A stretch of DNA of 64,000 nt from Garcia nutans (lineage: Eukaryota > Streptophyta > Magnoliopsida > Malpighiales > Euphorbiaceae): positions 63,593,001 through 63,657,000 of the forward strand of contig CANTUV010000031.1 in the NCBI GenBank assembly GCA_947685225.1. The letters run 5' to 3'. The notes beneath the pieces are model-generated. The model was not told the DNA's origin, made no database searches, and saw only the letters and a program-made list of their open reading frames with translations. Below are positions 1-12,060 of the stretch, piece by piece (the first letter of the stretch is position 1; each line of letters opens with the position of its first letter). The translations under genes were made by a program, and so were the position numbers.

Positions 1-366
1 TAAAAATAAACATTCTAAACACACTTAAAACAATAATGATCCAACTAAATGTATGTGGAAGATTCTAAATCTATGAATAATGTAAATTGAAACATAAAGA
101 GTTGTGAATGATATGATTGAAGCATGCCTAGATGATATGATTGAATAATGATATGTGTGTTTAGGTAATGGAATTGATGTTGTATATTATGATGAAGTAT
201 GAAATGTGCAAGATGTGATGATGAAATGAATTGTGAAAGATATGATGTTATGAAGAGTTGTTTTATTGTAATTTGAGAACATATGAGATGATTGAGGCAT
301 GGTTGCCTAATTTGTTTTTGAGAATGAAATGAATTGAGAGTGTAATGTTTAAAGATTGATGAATTG

Positions 367-660
367 ACCTATCTGCCTCCTGCGGAACCATGCGGACCCT
401 GTGGATTGGGCAACCGATCTTGGACTACCGACCTAGTTGGGGGAAGGTTCAGTACAGTCAGTATTACGTACCTATCTGCCTCCTGCGGAACCATGCGGAC
501 CCTGTGGATTGGGCAACCGATCTTGGACTACCGACCTGGTTGGGGGAAGGTTCGTTACTGATAGTTTTATACGTGCTTATCTGCCTCCTGCGGACCCCTG
601 GGATTGGCAGTAGCCTGAGGCTCAGTGGGCAACCGACCTGGTTGGGGGAAAGTTCGTATA
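367..660 (+). repeat. ~104-bp tandem repeat in element A LTR (2.5 copies)
   Basis: Units start at 367, 470 and 575, each with (A/G)C(C/T)TATCTGCCTCCTGCGG and then GGGCAACCGA...GGTTGGGGGAAGGTTCG. The third unit is shortened and altered in its middle. The array is GC-richer than the surrounding LTR. The open frames across it are a by-product of the repeat and do not look like a protein. Element F carries a different ~73-bp array in its LTR, and B and G carry a CTTGAAGCC array. Confidence 0.85.
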
Positions 661-823
661 TGAAACCATAGTTGGTTGGTTATATTGATAAACTTTGAAT
701 GAGTATAATAGATGATGATATAATTATTGATATAATGAAACGTATATTAATAAGTATGATCCTTATTGATTGATTATTTGATATTGATATTAATATTGCA
801 TATTATCATTATGGTTTGTACTA

Positions 824-860
824 CTGAGCTGTGGCTCAGCGCGATAGTGTTTGTTCGCGC
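824..860 (+). promoter_or_regulatory. Twin hairpin of the Tekay LTR (copy in A 5' LTR)
   Basis: Stem 1 is CTGAGC/GCTCAG (824-839); stem 2 is GCGCGA/TCGCGC (839-860), sharing one base at the join. The same pair occurs at 8072-8108, 31207-31244, 38594-38631, 40296-40333 (minus), ~50447-50484 (minus), 42292-42328 (minus) and, half-decayed, 60068-60084. Stem 1 is CTAAGCC/GGCTTAG in B and F, a compensatory A-T for G-C exchange. An RNA-level role in the LTR transcript is inferred. Confidence 0.6.
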
Positions 861-1215
861 AGGTGATAGAGTTGAACCTGAGAGCTCCTCGAGACCAAGT
901 GAGACTAAACATTGAGGATTTTATTTCGGGACTTAAAGATCAGAGAAGGGCTGCCAATTCATGTATATATTTTATGTTTTGTAAACTTTGATTTATAAAC
1001 ATATTTATAATAACTTCCGCTGTGAATTGATAAACAATTTTATATATGGTGTCTTTTGGATTTCTTATAAATGTTTGAGATTGGTTTCATTTATTTACAA
1101 AGATATTTGTTGTGTCTTTTTAAACTGTGGCATTTTATATATTTGGTATATGTATTTTACGATCGTTTAAGCATGCTTGGTACGTATACGGGATATAGGG
1201 GTGTTACAATTGTTT

Positions 1216-1228
1216 TGGTATCAGAGCC
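1216..1228 (+). promoter_or_regulatory. Primer binding site, initiator tRNA-Met type (element A)
   Basis: TGGTATCAGAGCC begins 8 bases after the LTR end. This is complementary to the 3' end of plant initiator tRNA-Met, the usual primer of chromoviruses. Confidence 0.9.
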
Positions 1229-1380
1229 TAGGTTTGAGATTCTCAACCTAGGTCAAGTGTAAGAAAAAGAGTGTTTTGATTTTAAAAAGTGGATTTTTGA
1301 ATAACGTACATGTTTGGTATTGGCAGTCTCTGATCTTTAATGAGAGGTATTCTGCTGTGTTTATAGATATATAGGTTGTG

Positions 1381-4300
1381 ATGGATTCTCACTCATGTCA
1401 GTCAGTCGAGGGTAGTGCTGAGAGTATAGCTCCTGATGAGATTAGAGAGGGAGCTAGAGTGAATAGTGCTGGAGAGGCACCTGCTTCTGTGTCAGGGGGA
1501 CCAGCTGGTGAGGAGGTTCCATCAGTTTGGCTTAGGCATGTGATAGAGGCTTTGAGGCAAGCACCAGTGCAACCACCGCCACCACCCCCACAGCCTTTGG
1601 TATCAGTGAGACAGTATGATAAGCTAAGAAAGTATGGAGCAGAAGATTTTCTAGGTACCATTGATCCAGCTGTAGCAGAGCAGTGGCTAGATAAAGTACA
1701 GAGAATATTTGTTCAGTTGCAAGCCACTCCAGAGGAAAGATTTGATTATGCAAGATCATTGTTGCAGAAGGACACATATGACTGGTGGAGGACAGTGCCC
1801 CATGCTATGGATGACCCACCAACATTGTCCTATGTTGACTTTCTAAGAGAGTTTGAATTGAAGTATACTCCAAGGGAGTATAAAGATGTGAAAAAGATGG
1901 AGTTTTTGAGCTTGAAGCAAGATCACCGGACTGTGACGGAATATGAGCTAGAGTTTATCCGGTTGAGCCAGTATGCTGGGGGTATTATATCTGATGAGAT
2001 AGATAGATGCAGGAGATTTGAGGAGGGACTGAGGCCCTCTATCATGTGTCTTGTGGCTGGATCTAGATATCATGATTTTTCCCAGCTTGTATCAGCAGCT
2101 AGGAGTGTGGAAAGAGCTCAGGTTATTGCAGCTGCTTCAGAGGAAGAGATCAGGAATAGAGGGCCCCAGTTTGAGACAGAGTCTTCTTCTGTGAAAAGAG
2201 GTAAAGGAAGTTTTATTCCTCGGGTTAATAGGAGTCAGAGGCCAGCTGGTAGGTCAGCACAGTTTCGTAGATAGAGATCTAGACCTACAGTTTCAGTAGC
2301 GAGTGCTCCTGCTCCAGTAGTTCAGAGATCCACTCCACCTATATGTGCTCAGTGTGGGGGTTATCATAGAGGTGTTTGTTGGAAGAGTAGTGGACCCGCT
2401 GTATGCTTCAGATGTGGATCTCCCGATCATTTTGTTAGAGATTGTCCTGAGAGACAGGAGCGGATGTCAGTAGATACTGCAGCTTCTCGACCTAGTGTGA
2501 GAGGAGGTCGAAGAGACAGGGGTTTCAGCAGAGGAGGCAGATCTGGGTTCAGTGCTAGAGGAGGTTCTACATCTAGGGAGAGTAGACCAGAGGGGTTGGA
2601 TCTTCTCAGAGGATTTATGTGATGCAGAAGCAACCAGATGCTTCGGCAGTCATTGCTGGTACTTTCTCTTTATTTGATACTTCAGTACTTGCTTTGATTG
2701 ATCCTGGATCCACACATTCATATATTAGTGCATCTGTTTTGCCTGTATCTGATGTGCATGTTGAATCCCTAGGATTTGATGTTTTAGTAACAAATCCGTT
2801 AGGGCATAGTGTGATTGTCAGTAAAGTGCACCGAGGTAGTGCAGTAGTGGTTCAAGGTGAGGAGTTCCTTGGAGATTTGATTGAGATGCCTTTTAAGGAA
2901 TATGATGTGATTCTAGGCATGGACTGGTTATCTAGACATGGAGCTGTGGTTGACTGTCAAAAGAAAGTTGTTACCTTGAGAACCAGTGCTGATAGAGAGG
3001 TGATAGTATCTAATGAGCAGGGACAGTTAGCATCTTTGTTTGTTTCAGTTGTTGCAGCTAGGAGATTGATTAGAAAAGGGTGTGATGCTTACCTTGCTTA
3101 TGTTGTGGATACTAGAGTAAAGGGTTCTCAACTTGATAGTATACCCACAGTCGCAGAGTTTCCAGATGTGTTTCAGAGGAGTTGCCAGGGTTGCCTCCTG
3201 AGAGAGAGGTGGAATTTGGTATTGAATTATTGCCTGGTACCACTCCTATCTCCATTACTCCTTACAGAATGGCACCTGCTGAGCTGAGAGAACTAAAAGT
3301 GCAGTTACAGGAGTTGTTGGATAAAGTGTTTGTTCGCCCTAGTGTTTCACCGTGGGCAGCTCCTGTTCTGTTTGTGAAGAAGAAAGATGGTACTATGAGA
3401 TTGTGTATCGATTATAGGCAATTGAACAAAGTGACTATTAAAAATAAATATCCTTTGCCTAGAATTGATGATCTCTTTGATCAATTGAAGGGTGCAGCAG
3501 TGTTTTCCAAAATTGATTTGAGATCAGGGTACCATCAATTGAGAGTCAGAGCTGAAGATGTTCCTAAGACCGCCTTTCGGACCAGGTATGGGCATTATGA
3601 GTTTCTAGTTATGCCTTTTGGTTTGACGAATGCACCTGCAGTTTTTATGGATTTGATGAATAGGGTGTTCAGGCCCTATCTGGATCAGTTTGTGGTGGTC
3701 TTTATAGATGACATTCTGGTATATTCGCGTAATGAGGAGGAGCATGACAAGCATCTGCGGATTGTGTTGCAAATTTTGAGAGAGAAGCAATTGTTTGCTA
3801 AACTGTCGAAGTGTGAGTTTTGGCTTGATCAAGTAACTTTTCTTGGTCATATAGTTTCAGCAGAAGGAATTAGAGTTGATCCGAGTAAAGTTGAAGCTAT
3901 TTTGAATTGGAGTCCACCAAAGTCGGTGACTGAAGTTAGAAGTTTTCTGGGTTTGGCAGGCTATTACCGACGGTTTGTGAAAGGATTTTCTTTGATAGCT
4001 ACTCCACTTACCAGATTGCTTCGAAAGGGAGTTAGATTTGTGTGGACAGTTCAGTGTTAGGCTAGCTTTGAGCAGTTGAGAGAGATGTTAACTCAAGCGC
4101 CCGTTCTTACTTTACCTGTGGAAGACAAACCATATGTGATTTACAGTGATGCTTCACATAGTGGTTTGGGTTATGTTCTGATGCAAGAAGGTAAGGTGAT
4201 AGCTTATGCTTCTCGACAGTTGAAACCACATGAACTCAATTATCCGACCCATGATTTAGAGTTGGCAGCCATTGTGTTTGTGTTGAAGATTTGGCGACAT

Positions 4301-6032
4301 TATCTATATGGGGAGAAGTGTTTTATCTATACTGATCATAAAAGTTTAAAATACTTGGGTGTTCAAAGAGAACTCAATCTTCGACAGAGAAGATGGTTAG
4401 AGTTGATAAAAGACTATGATTGTTTGATTGATTATCATCCTGGTAAAGCAAATGTTGTTGCTGATGCATTGAGTCGGAAGTCTTTAGCAGGTTTGACTGT
4501 TTATTCGCTCTTGTTGCTTGTTGAGTTGAGAGCGTTGCATGCTAGTTTTGTATCTTGTGATGATGGTGCATTGTTGGCACAGTTGCAATTGAAACCAGTA
4601 TTGTTGGATCAGATTAGAGAAGCTCAATTGGCTGATGAGAAGATTCAGAAGATTGTTTTAGATTGCCAGAAAGGAAAGAGTCGAGATTTTATTGTGAGAA
4701 ATGATGGGAGTCTTTGGTTTAAGAATAGATTGTGTGTACCTGATGATGCTAATTTGAGAAAGATCATTTTAGAAGAAGCACATCAGTCAGTATTTGCTAT
4801 GCATCCGGGCAATACAATGATGTATCATGATTTGAGACAGCATTATTGGTGGTCCGGTATGAAGAAAGACATTGCAGTTTTTGTGTCCAAATGTCTCACA
4901 TGTTAGAGGGTAAAAGCTGAGCATCAAGTTCCAACAGGGTTACTTCAACCTTTAGCAATGCCTGAATGGAAATGGGATAGAGTAACCATGGATTTCGTAT
5001 CTGGTCTGCCATTGACACAAAGAAAGCATGATGCTATTTGGGTGATTGTTGACAGGTTGACTAAAACAGCTCATTTTCTTCCAGTTTGGATGGATTACTC
5101 TTTGGAGAGGTTAGCTGAGTTGTATATCCATGAGATTATGAAGTTGCATGGTGTCCCAACTTCTATAGTTTCTGATAGAGATCCCAGATTTACTTCAAGG
5201 TTTTGGAAGAGCTTACATGGTGCTTTGGTTTCTCGATTACACTTCAGTACTGCTTTTCATCCACAGACAGATGGGCAGTCAGAGAGAGTGATACAGATTA
5301 TTGAGGACATGTTGAGAAGCTGTGTCATTGATTTCTCAGTTAGTTGGGACAGATTCATGCCATTAGTAGAATTTGCTTACAATAACAGTCACCAATCCAG
5401 CATTGGTATGGCACCATTCGAGGCATTGTATGGTAGACGGTGTAGGACACCTCTATGTTGGAATGAGCTTGGTGAAGGTAAGTTAGTTGGTCCTGATTTG
5501 GTTAAAAAAAACTGAAGAAAAAGTGAAAGTGATTCGAGATAGATTGAAAACATCTTCAGACCGACGGAAATCTTATTCAGATTTGAAGAGGAGAGACATT
5601 GAGTATAATGTGGGAGATAAGGTATTCCTGAAAGTGTCTCCTTGGAAGAAGATCTTCAGATTTGGTCGAAAAGGAAAATTGAGTCCTCGTTTCATTGGAC
5701 CATATGAAGTTTTGGAAAGAATTGGGCCAGTTGCTTATCGGCTTGCTTTGCCACCTGAGTTAGATAGAATCCATAATGTATTTCATGTTTCTATGTTGAG
5801 GAGGTACAGGTCGGATCCATTTCATGTATTGCCAATTGACTCTATCGAAGTGAGTTCAGATCTGACATTTGAAGAGGAACCAGTTGCTATCTTGGCACGT
5901 GATGTGAAAGAATTAAGAAATAAGAAGGTGCCTTTAGTGAAGGTTCTATGGAAGAATCATGGAAGAAAAGAAGCAACTTGGGAGAGTGAACAATCAATAC
6001 GAGATCAATATCCTCAACTATTTCAGACTTGA
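1381..6032 (+). pseudogene. Broken gag-pol polyprotein of element A
   Basis: Originally one polyprotein: gag, CCHC knuckle, aspartic protease, reverse transcriptase, RNase H, integrase and a C-terminal chromodomain-like segment. The start ATG at 1381 matches the starts in B, F and G. Visible pieces: gag to 2274 (TAG stop); the CFRCGSPDHFVRDC knuckle near 2410; a 1-base deletion near 2592; protease with DPGST near 2700; a 1-base deletion near 3172; RT with VFIDD near 3705; RNase H with YSDASH near 4140; integrase zinc residues (HQSVFAMH...CLTC) near 4780-4905; the integrase core 4958-5515 (DFVSG, SDRDPRF, DGQSE); a 1-base insertion in an A-run near 5510; then the integrase C-terminus and chromodomain-like end to 6032. 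CAG-to-TAG stops lie at 4058 and 4904. It cannot make a full product. Confidence 0.93.
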
Positions 6033-6045
6033 TATCAGGTAATTT

Positions 6046-6078
6046 CGAGGACGAAATTTCTTTTTAGAGGGGGAGAAT
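6046..6078 (+). promoter_or_regulatory. Polypurine tract and conserved pre-LTR box (element A)
   Basis: The segment GAGGACGAAATTTC, then a T-run and AGAGGGGGAGAAT, directly abuts the 3' LTR. The same block precedes the 3' LTRs of B (36510-36543) and F (minus, 45226-45260). It is the expected primer for plus-strand DNA synthesis. Confidence 0.88.
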
Positions 6079-8455
6079 TGTAATATCCCAAAGTTTGCCC
6101 TAGAAGTTTTAATACAATTGTTGTTTGATTGGAATTAGATGTATATATGTTTTTGTAAAGGAAATGATTGTGTTAATGGAATGTATGTGTTGTATATATG
6201 TTAATATATATAACATATATGTTGGTCAAATGTAGAGTCAAGGGGAAAAGATATTTTAGTTTGGGATGTGTGAAATTACTATAAAGGGCACTTGATTAAC
6301 AAGAAAACTAGACCATATTGGAAGAGTGTATATTAGTAATTGTGCTTGTAGAATTGCTTGGTGGAGATTTAAAGAGGAAGAAAAGATTGATTTGTATTCA
6401 TTTTCTTTTCTTTGCATTTCTTGGCCGGCTACCAAAGGGAAAGAGAGAGCAAGAGAGGTCTTCTAAATTCTAAGCTCAAATTGAAGGAAGAATCAAAGGA
6501 TTAAGTTGGAGATTTGTGGAATTTCTTCAAATTAGGTAAGTACTCTCCTGTTTTCCTTTGTTATTTTTGAAGTTGTATTTGAAGTGAGTTTTGATTTGTT
6601 GAGATTATGATTTGGTGGGGTTGAGATGTAATTATAAGTGTTTAAATTGGTTGTAAGTTAAATTGGTGTTGGTTTCGGTTTGAAAATGGTAAGTTGAGTG
6701 GATATTGGAATTGAAAGAATAAGAATGATGTTGGTTTAGGGTTTTGAAGTGGTATGTGTTTAAATGTGTTGTTAATGATTTATTAATGAGAATATTGTGA
6801 TTAATATGTAAAATAAGTGTTAATGACATTGTTTATATCCTTTGAATGAGGCTATGTTGTACACAATGAGTTTAAATGCAATTAAAAGAGTTTTGGCCAC
6901 ATTTAGGGTTTTATTCATGTGAGACACGGCCAAATCAAAGAAGGAACACGGCTAAGACTTAATATTTTTGGGAGACACGGCCAAGTCTAAGGAAATTTGG
7001 CCGTGTTGGATGAATTTTGGAGAGACACGGCCACTGGCTTGGCCGTGTCCCTTGACTGTGTTTGCTACTGCCTGAGTTTGGTTGAGAGACACGGCCGTGT
7101 TCATTGCCCGTGTCTGCCTCGGATGATTTGGTGTTGAGAGACACGGCCACAAGCTTGGCTGTGTCCCTTGAGTGTGTTGGCTAATGTGATTGTTCTTTGC
7201 TCTTCTTGAATTGTATTGATTCTTCAAAGGTCTTGTTGCACCTAAACATAAAAATAAACATTCTAAACACACTTAAAACAATAATGATCCAACTAAATGT
7301 ATGTGGAAGATTCTAAATCTATGAATAATGTAAATTGAAACATAAAGAGTTGTGAATGATATGATTGAAGCATGCCTAGATGATATGATTGAATAATGAT
7401 ATGTGTGTTTAGGTAATGGAATTGATGTTGTATATTATGATGAAGTATGAAATGTGCAAGATGTGATGATGAAATGAATTGTGAAAGATATGATGTTATG
7501 AAGAGTTGTTTTATTGTAATTTGAGAACATATGAGATGATTGAGGCATGGTTGCCTAATTTGTTTTTGAGAATGAAATGAATTGAGAGTGTAATGTTTAA
7601 AGATTGATGAATTGACCTATCTGCCTCCTGCGGAACCATGCGGACCCTGTGGATTGGGCAACCGATCTTGGACTACCGACCTAGTTGGGGGAAGGTTCAG
7701 TACAGTCAGTATTACGTACCTATCTGCCTCCTGCGGAACCATGCGGACCCTGTGGATTGGGCAACCGATCTTGGACTACCGACCTGGTTGGGGGAAGGTT
7801 CGTTACTGATAGTTTTATACGTGCTTATCTGCCTCCTGCGGACCCCTGGGATTGGCAGTAGCCTGAGGCTCAGTGGGCAACCGACCTGGTTGGGGGAAAG
7901 TTTGTATATGAAACCATAGTTGGTTGGTTATATTGATAAACTTTGAATGAGTATAATAGATGATGATATAATTATTGATATAATGAAATGTATATTAATA
8001 AGTATGATCCTTATTGATTGATTATTTGATATTGATATTAATATTGCATATTATCATTATGGTTTGTACTATTGAGCTGTGGCTCAGCGCGATAGTGTTT
8101 GTTCGCGCAGGTGATAGAGTTGAACCTGAGAGCTCCTCGAGACCAAGTGAGACTAAACATTGAGGATTTTATTTCGGGACTTTAAGATCAGAGAAGGGCT
8201 GCCAATCATGTATATATTTTATGTTTTGTAAACTTTGATTTATAAACATATTTACAATAACTTCCGCTGTGAATTGATAAACAGTTTTATATATGGTGTC
8301 TTTTGGATTTCTTATAAATGTTTGAGATTGGTTTCATTTATTTACAAAGATATTTATTGTGTCTTTTTAAACTGTGGCATTTTCTATATTTGGTATACGT
8401 ATTTTACGATCGTTTAAGCATGCTTGGTACGTATACGGGATATAGGGGTTTTACA
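6079..8455 (+). repeat. 3' LTR of element A, 2377 bp
   Basis: It begins TGTAATATCCCAAAG after the polypurine tract and ends TTTTACA. It contains a possible TATA box CTATAAAGGGC (6280-6290), the palindromic module region (about 6905-7185), the ~104-bp tandem repeats (7615-7908), the twin hairpin (8072-8108) and the conserved TAACTTCCGCTGTG block (about 8259). Confidence 0.95.
6905..7185 (-). repeat. Palindromic GACACGGCC module, Tekay copy (antisense to the LTR)
   Basis: It contains repeated GAGACACGGCC and GGCCGTGTC half-sites. Read on the minus strand, 7070 to ~6980 aligns with the Athila LTR unit at 21150: GGCAGTAGC, then ACACAG, AAGGGACACGGCCAAG, CAGTGGCCGTGTC, and a downstream ACACGGCC. 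I counted 6 mismatches over 52 bases in the core. The same module is in the solo LTR at 43460-43790. Confidence 0.75.
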
Positions 8456-9958
8456 TCCTCTCTGGCTTACAGCCTTGGATTACGAAAGTTCAAAAGCTTA
8501 TGACAATCTGACTTATGCCGGAGACCAAGTGTCTAGCAACGACTCAATCACTTGCTCACCAAAAATAATGGAACCCGAAAAAATCCAAAGAATGGTGAAT
8601 GAGGCCCTGAACGCCAAGATGGAAGAAATAAAAGAGGCCATGGCTAAGACCATAAAGAATCAACTAGCCACAATTTTAGGAAACAATGCCGAAGCATCTG
8701 CTAGCACCAAGAAAGTCGAGGGGAAGGCTAAAATTGATGAAGCAGCTTTTAATGATGAAAAGGTGATCATTGATGATGATGATGATTGGGCTCAATACTA
8801 CCAAGAGGTTCAAGAAAAGAAGAAAGAACCGAAGGCTGTTGAGAAGGCAACTATTGAAAAGACCGAGAAATCCGATGTTAAAAAGATGATTACTGATTTA
8901 GAAAAGAAATTTGAGAAGAAGCTGAAAACCGAAGAGAAGTCTGAGATCGACAAACTATTTGAACAAGATGAAGAGGTCCCTTATAAATTCAAGATGCCTT
9001 CCTTTGCTAAGTACAATGGCACTGGAAATCCTCATCTCCATGTGAAGCAGTATATCACTGCCATGCAGTCTGCTCGAGCTACTAAGGCTCAAACCCTAAG
9101 GTACTTCATGCTCTCATTGGACCCTGTTGTCCAAAATTGGTTCAATACCTTAGATGATGGAACACAAAAGAGTTGGGATCTACTTTACAAAGCCTTCATC
9201 CAACAATACGGATATAATGTTGAGTTAAAAGTTACTTTAATGGAAGTGGAGTCCATTAGACAAAGGTCAAATGAGAATTTTGTGGACTATGTGAAGTGAT
9301 GGAGAAACAAGGCCGCTTTACTCAAGAAGAGGTCCGATGAATCCGATCAAATAAGGATGGTTGTGAGAGGGGTGTTACCTAATCTTCGTGAGAGGATGTC
9401 TCATACACTCATCCGTGATTTCAAAGATCTTCTTTAAGCTGGTCTACAAATTGAAGAGTGGGAAAGGGAGAAGAATCGCTTTTAAATAAGAAGGAATGAG
9501 AAAGGGAACAACCAGCCTAACAATCAAAGCACACAAAAAGAAGTTTATGTTAATGTAACCGGTCAAGCAAATAGAAGGCATTTTTCAGATCTGGGGAAGC
9601 CTTTTTCTTGGGTCTTCGATAAGCTACAAAAGAAAGGGTTGTTACAACCATTGGCTCCTCGACCTTTACCTAGTCCATTACCCCCAAATTTGATACTAAG
9701 GCTTTTTGTCAATTTCATCAAACTCAAGGACATGAGACTGATAGGTGTACCCGATTAAGGCATGAGATCCAAGATTTGATTGATAGTGGCAAGCTACCCG
9801 AGCCGGATAAGCCCAATACCAAAGACAACCCTTTGCCTAAATTTGGAAGAGTGCCACCACCAGCAACCTTTATGGTGGGAAAAGGATTGGAAGAAGATTT
9901 TGATTTATCCTCTTTTCAAGATGAGAATGTTGAAGATGTGAAAGGAAAAGAAGCCTAA
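8456..9958 (+). pseudogene. Tat/Ogre-like gag, broken (internal-1)
   Basis: The gag frame runs from the A junction. A Lys/Glu-rich, coiled-coil-prone N-terminal region (8570-8960) is followed by the gag core PSFAKYNGTGNP...LHVKQY and the YFMLSLDP...W pattern (about 8990-9300), and a CHHC-type motif C-x2-H-x4-H-x4-C near 9711-9750. It ends VKGKEA with a TAA stop at 9956. Damage: TGA at 9297, TAA near 9435 and 9483, and a frame change near 9700. Element A cut off the upstream part. No protease or RT follows, and internal-3 shows the same stop and the same downstream sequence, so the missing pol is a family trait and not a local loss. Confidence 0.8.
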
Positions 9959-12060
9959 CTCAATGAACTTTCCTTAGCTTGAATGTTGCTTTTCAATCTT
10001 ACTTTATTTAATATTTTGGAACTATTGTGTTTTTCAAATTTAAAGTTGTTTGAATAAATTACTTTCATCAAAATTTTTGTTGGTCTTTGTTCATTTTGGT
10101 GCTTGACCAATGAGGAATCTAGCTTGATAATTCATGAATTAATATATTTATGCATCATGACTGCAATGACTTTACTAGGTGAGGGAATGGCTCTATAGCA
10201 TTGAGTTGTGTATGCTTACTTAGAGAGGGCTCCTGTATAATTACCTTTGTCTAGGTCCTAGTCAGTCTTAGAACATGCTTTGACAAACTTTTGAGGCGAA
10301 ATTGAACTCTGCTTATTTAAGAGAGAAATGATCTAGGCATTGTTTGGTTAGCCAACAACTAGTATCCAACCAATTAAATATCAATCCCTAGTTGTCCCTT
10401 TGAGCCTTCATAAAATTTTAGCTTTCTTTTTATTGGCTTACAAACCCCAATAGCCTACCCTGAGCTGTTGTGATACTTTTGACAAGTTTTATGATTACTA
10501 AGATGAATAGGCAAGAAGATCAAAGAAAGCAATGATTAGTCAAGATCATGAGGATAGTTGAAGTTTCAAGACCATGAAGATAGTTGAAGTTCTCAAGACC
10601 ATGAAGATAGTTGAAGTTCTCAAGATCATAAGGATAGTTGATGTTCTCAAAACCATAAGGGTAGTTGAAGTTTTCCTAATATCTCTAATATATCAACATC
10701 AACATCAGAGTAACAAATGATTTATCCCTATTAAAGAAGATTTATGTTACTCAACTTATCCATTATTGGAAGCCCAAGTTAGTACAAACCAAGACAACTC
10801 TTTTTAGATCTAAAAAAAAAAGAGAAAAAAGAAGAAAACAAAAGAAAAACAAAAGAAAAAAAAAAGAAAAGGAAGAAAGATAAAATCTAAAAAGGTGGTT
10901 CAAAAAGCCAACTGAGTTCTCTTTTACCTAAGACAACAAAAGGCTTCCATTTTATGGATTGACTTGATATGGTCCCAACACAACCAAAGATTCAATCAAA
11001 ATCAAAGAAAAAAGAGGAAGACCATCCAGTTCTTGAAAGTTCTGTACTTGATAGTCCTACAAGAAAGAAGGACAAAATGATAAAAGAAAGGGAAGAGTAA
11101 GGAAAGAGAAAGAAAAGGGAAGAGTAAGAAAAATAAAGAGGAAAAAAGGGAAAAGAAGAAAAGAAACAGATTTGGGTCTTAAACTTTTTGCAAGGGCAAA
11201 AACTTTCCTAATCAAGATCCAGATTAATGCCAAGAAGATAGAAGGAATTTGGAGTCTAGAAAGATTGCTCCCAACTGTCTAAATTTCCAACAAGAAATTT
11301 GTAGTGTGAGGGTTTGTCCATTGTGTCACACCAGCTCCAATCTCAAAATGGCCTCCACTTTAACCCATGTCCCTTATAGACCCCGTTTCAAGCCTATCAA
11401 AGACCTATTGATCTCTCTTGGTAGGTAGAGTCTATTAGTGGAGATAGTTTGGATAAGCATGCATATGAGATAGACAGTATTTAAACCAAATGGGACCTTT
11501 GGCCAAGTAATGTGTATGTGCCTATCTGAAGTGCAGCAGTTCTTGCTTAAATAGAAATGATTCCCGAGTTTAGTATGGTAACTAGGGTTGTCATGTTATA
11601 GATATATTAATTTGGAAAAATCAAGTCCTGAGGTACATTGACATCGATTTGGCAAAGCCAACATTTGATTTTAAAATCAAAATTCAAGAAAAAAAGAGTG
11701 TTTTGTCATACAAAGCCTTCAAGTTAAGGAAAGTATGTTGAATTGATTATTGGCAAGGTCATGAAGAAACTACCAACTAACAAGCTGAAACATAGTTTGA
11801 AATGGATACATCCCTGACTCTGCTGTTTAGGGTCTCCACCACTCATGTTTTCAACATCTTGAAGATAAAAGCCAAATGCAAAGCTTTTGATCATTTCAAT
11901 GCGAGACTTGAACGAGCGTCAAAAAGGAACAAATGAGAACACTTCTGCTAATCACCTTGGTCTGTGAGTTGATGGAACGACTGTAAGTATTATTCATGCA
12001 TATCATGCATACATGAGCATATTACATTGCACTTTCTTGTCTTAATGAACAGCAAACACC
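9959..12060 (+). other. Non-coding interior of the pol-less Tat element
   Basis: No gene is visible. A short 29-34-base repeat (about 10545-10670, with ATAGTTGAAGTT and CAAGACCATGAAG) is followed by A/G-rich tracts (about 10810-10880 and 11040-11165). The stretch is colinear with 52114-53860 in internal-3, including the common AAAGCCAACTGAGTTCTC block near 10902 and 52998. This position holds pol in autonomous relatives. Confidence 0.7.

Larger units (their letters stand above)
1..1208 (+). repeat. 5' LTR of element A (right part)
   Basis: Near-identical to 7249-8455. It ends GTGTTACA just before AATTGTTT and the PBS. The first ~650 bases match the 3' LTR exactly; scattered substitutions and one 1-base indel (about 957) lie further right. 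It contains the ~104-bp tandem repeats (367-660) and the twin hairpin (824-860). Confidence 0.95.
1..8455 (+). mobile_element. Element A: Tekay/Del-like Ty3/gypsy chromovirus (left end outside window)
   Basis: A plus-strand LTR retrotransposon with the right half of the 5' LTR (1-1208), PBS, gag-pol (1381-6032), polypurine tract and a full 3' LTR (6079-8455). Window base 1 corresponds to base 7249 of the 3' LTR, so about 1.17 kb of the 5' LTR lies to the left. The clade is inferred from the initiator-Met PBS, the TGTAATATCCC...TTACA LTR ends, the single long gag-pol and a chromodomain-like C-terminus after integrase. It is inserted in the gag of a Tat element; the right flank begins TCCTC at 8456, but the matching left duplication is outside the window. 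The two LTRs differ at roughly a dozen of 1208 compared positions, while the coding region has several frameshifts and stops. Confidence 0.93.

Noticed and set aside
364..671. Two overlapping open frames of 65 and 93 codons, repeated at 7612-7919
   Set aside because: They lie wholly in the ~104-bp LTR tandem repeat; the frames are open because of repeat composition and match no protein pattern.
6952..7272. Open frames reading GHGQ...GRV (also 12089-12532, 21226-21516, 25843-26043, 39148-39438)
   Set aside because: The same peptide words appear in different frames and on different strands because the underlying DNA is a palindromic repeat; no start context or flanking domain supports a protein.
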